Assembly (NCBI RefSeq): GCF_000007825.1
Contig: NC_004722.1
Span: 3,078,501-3,142,500 of the forward strand
Length of the DNA: 64,000 nucleotides
Source of the DNA: Bacillus cereus ATCC 14579
Lineage (GTDB): Bacteria; Bacillota; Bacilli; Bacillales; Bacillaceae_G
Reading direction: 5' to 3'
Every line of letters begins with the position of its first letter. Position 1 is the stretch's first letter. The notes below the pieces were generated by a model. That model ran no database searches. It was not told where the DNA came from and saw only the letters and a program-made list of their open reading frames with translations. Position numbers and translations under genes: made by a program. Shown here one piece after another: positions 62,874-64,000 of this stretch.

Positions 62874-63129
62874 CTATTTACAGATACAAATGGTAGCTAA
62901 ATCTGAACCAGAAAACTTTCGTTTTCGTTTTACAAACTCAAGTTCTCTTGCAAGTTCTTCTAAAAATACAGGTGTAATATATCGTTGTAATTCTTCCGCA
63001 AATGGTTGTAGTTCTTCTTGAAGCGAGAGATTCATAAGAAAATGTCATCCTTTCTAGTCTAGCTTTTTTAGAAAGAATAACGTTTTTTTACTCTTAGGGG
63101 TAGTGAAAATTCTTAAGTTGATGGGCATG
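62874..63129 (-). mobile_element. IS231-like (IS4 family) insertion-sequence remnant
   Basis: A 53-codon reading frame from ATG 63035 (MNLSLQEELQPFAEELQRYI, LEFVKRKRKFSGSDLATICI) is the N-terminus of an IS231-type transposase, then stops at 62874; normal proteins exceed 470 residues. About 75 nt upstream, at 63110-63129, the minus strand reads CATGCCCATCAACTTAAGAA, which I recall as the IS231 terminal repeat. The right-hand end and the DDE domain are absent. Confidence 0.72.
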
Positions 63130-63281
63130 GGGTAGCACCACATCACTATCAAGCTAATACATTATATTACCCCAAAACGGAAACAACGAGTTGCATTTAT
63201 ATAAATAGCTTTTGGAAAATTGATAATTTTGTTTAAGGATACTTTAAGATTTTAGCTTGAATGACATATAGTGCTACCTCA
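63129..63281. repeat. bcr1-like dispersed repeat, copy C
   Basis: This element of about 153 nt has imperfect terminal inverted repeats: GGGGTAGCACCACATCAC and TATCAAGCTAA at the left, and TTTAGCTTGAATGACATAT and AGTGCTACCTC at the right. The inner CCCCAAAACGGAAA block is shared with copies A and B. Its left end abuts the IS231-type terminal repeat directly. Size and structure fit the bcr1 element of the B. cereus group (recalled). Confidence 0.65.
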
Positions 63282-63320
63282 TAATGAATGATTAGGATAT
63301 TGAACTTAAACGTGTTATTT

Positions 63321-64000
63321 TTAGCATTCTAAATAATCGGGTTCAATGTATTTTTCTGTTTCAGGTGAGCTTTTAATTTCTATAGGATATTTCTTAAAAG
63401 CTACAACAGTAATTCTATCTTCTTGAACTAGACTTCTGGATTCATTTATAGAAGAGAAACCTGTTCGCTTTAAAAAATTGTATAAAGAAGATTTTGTCAT
63501 CCAAAAACTATTAACGTTATCTAATGATGCCCATTTTGATTGTAAACGTTCTTCTAATGATGAATTAGCAGAGTGCTCCAGCATTGTGTGCCCCTTATAT
63601 TTATAATTTTTATAAAGTACTGATACATTGGGAGTACAAGTGATATGAGTATCAATTATTACAAACCTTTTGCATACTTCATACACTTTTTCTAAAAAAG
63701 GGAATACATCTGAACTGTCTAAATGATATAAAATACCAGAACATAAAACAATATCAAATTGACCGTATTTTTCAGCACTTAAATTTCTTACATCATCTTG
63801 ATAAAAGGTTAAGTTTTCTAAATTTAATATGTCTTTAGCAAATATAGCTTTTTGTACGTTTGATTCTCTTCCTTCTATCCCTACAACGGTTGCTCCTTGC
63901 ATAGCAAACTCAATAGCGTAATGCCCCTCTAAACAAGCTAAATCTAAGATTCGAAGATTTTTAAAATCACATTGTGTGATATCTTGAATCATTGTCACAA
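63321..64000 (-). CDS. Class I SAM-dependent methyltransferase (partial, runs off the window)
   Basis: At least 225 residues are visible. The SAM-binding motif I is LRILDLACLEGHYAIEFAM, then VVGIEGRESNVQKA (motif II), YQDDVRNL and FDIVLCSGILYHLD (motif IV/post I). It belongs to the Methyltransf_11/23-like group with an extended C-terminal part (EERLQSKWASLDNVNSFW). The frame stays open to the window edge. A GTG at 63998 is only the first possible start visible, so the true N-terminus is probably outside. The substrate is unknown. Confidence 0.75.
   Translation of the reverse strand, partial: VTMIQDITQCDFKNLRILDLACLEGHYAIEFAMQGATVVGIEGRESNVQKAIFAKDILNLENLTFYQDDVRNLSAEKYGQFDIVLCSGILYHLDSSDVFPFLEKVYEVCKRFVIIDTHITCTPNVSVLYKNYKYKGHTMLEHSANSSLEERLQSKWASLDNVNSFWMTKSSLYNFLKRTGFSSINESRSLVQEDRITVVAFKKYPIEIKSSPETEKYIEPDYLEC

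Noticed and set aside
1..64000. CRISPR array, tRNA or rRNA genes, complete prophage
   Set aside because: I saw no regularly spaced direct repeats, no tRNA cloverleaf or rRNA signature, and no cluster of phage structural genes on reading either strand.

Overview
The window looks like chromosomal DNA of a Bacillus cereus group bacterium (cereus/thuringiensis/anthracis type). The evidence is: low G+C with strong AGGAGG-type ribosome sites; a secreted M9 collagenase (colA); an Acr3/ArsI arsenic operon; a SatA-type acetyltransferase; a Dab inorganic-carbon pump; an IS231-like transposase remnant; and about 150-bp inverted-repeat elements that look like the bcr1 repeats of this group. I saw no rRNA, tRNA, CRISPR array, prophage or complete insertion sequence.

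Layout. 0-5.1 kb: glutamine use (glnT, glsA and the GlnK/GlnL two-component system), with a cre-like site and a helically phased direct repeat upstream. 6-14.3 kb: a permease, a P450 relic and a run of exported hydrolases (beta-lactamase-fold serine hydrolase, erythromycin-esterase family protein, 5'-nucleotidase) plus a cytosolic alpha/beta hydrolase. 14.8-20.6 kb: two isochorismatase-family genes, an ABM-domain membrane protein and a twice-frameshifted amidohydrolase, then LysR and MarR regulators. 21-24.3 kb: CorA, then an operon (YflT-type stress protein, membrane-anchored coil protein, ParM-like actin ATPase) behind a sigma-B-like promoter. 24.5-32 kb: exported and membrane-bound hydrolases, a YxeA protein, TspO plus photolyase, a DUF3841 protein and an FAD oxidoreductase. 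32.3-37.1 kb: DabB/DabA with a carbonic-anhydrase-like protein that lacks the zinc motif. 37.7-43 kb: a broken DUF2294 gene, a YxeA tail relic, polysaccharide deacetylase, satA, a MenA-like prenyltransferase, a DJ-1/PfpI protein and a GNAT protein. 43.2-45.6 kb: arsR-arsI-acr3-arsC with three ArsR-type operators. 45.9-50.1 kb: a high-G+C dinB gene, a RibD-C/DHFR-like reductase and a TetR-controlled SDR-hydrolase fusion. 50.4-56.4 kb: colA, a decayed Fic gene, and a divergent MFS pump/TetR pair sharing three palindromic operators. 56.8-62 kb: a five-gene molybdenum-hydroxylase (xanthine-dehydrogenase-like) operon whose first gene is frameshifted. 62-64 kb: a serine-hydrolase fragment, an IS231 remnant, a bcr1-like repeat and a methyltransferase cut by the window edge.

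Recurring themes. Several genes carry frameshifts (two in the amidohydrolase, one each in DUF2294 and the molybdopterin subunit, at least one in fic). Three of these look like +1 insertions in or beside short homopolymers, so either real decay or base-calling error must be considered. Three intergenic sites carry TTAAGAA direct repeats with an exact 11-nt period, typical of OmpR-type response regulators. Two of those sites sit inside a duplicated segment of about 68 bp. The most unusual candidate system is the sigma-B-type stress operon that encodes an actin-like ATPase. Function assignments rest on motif reading; no database search was run.
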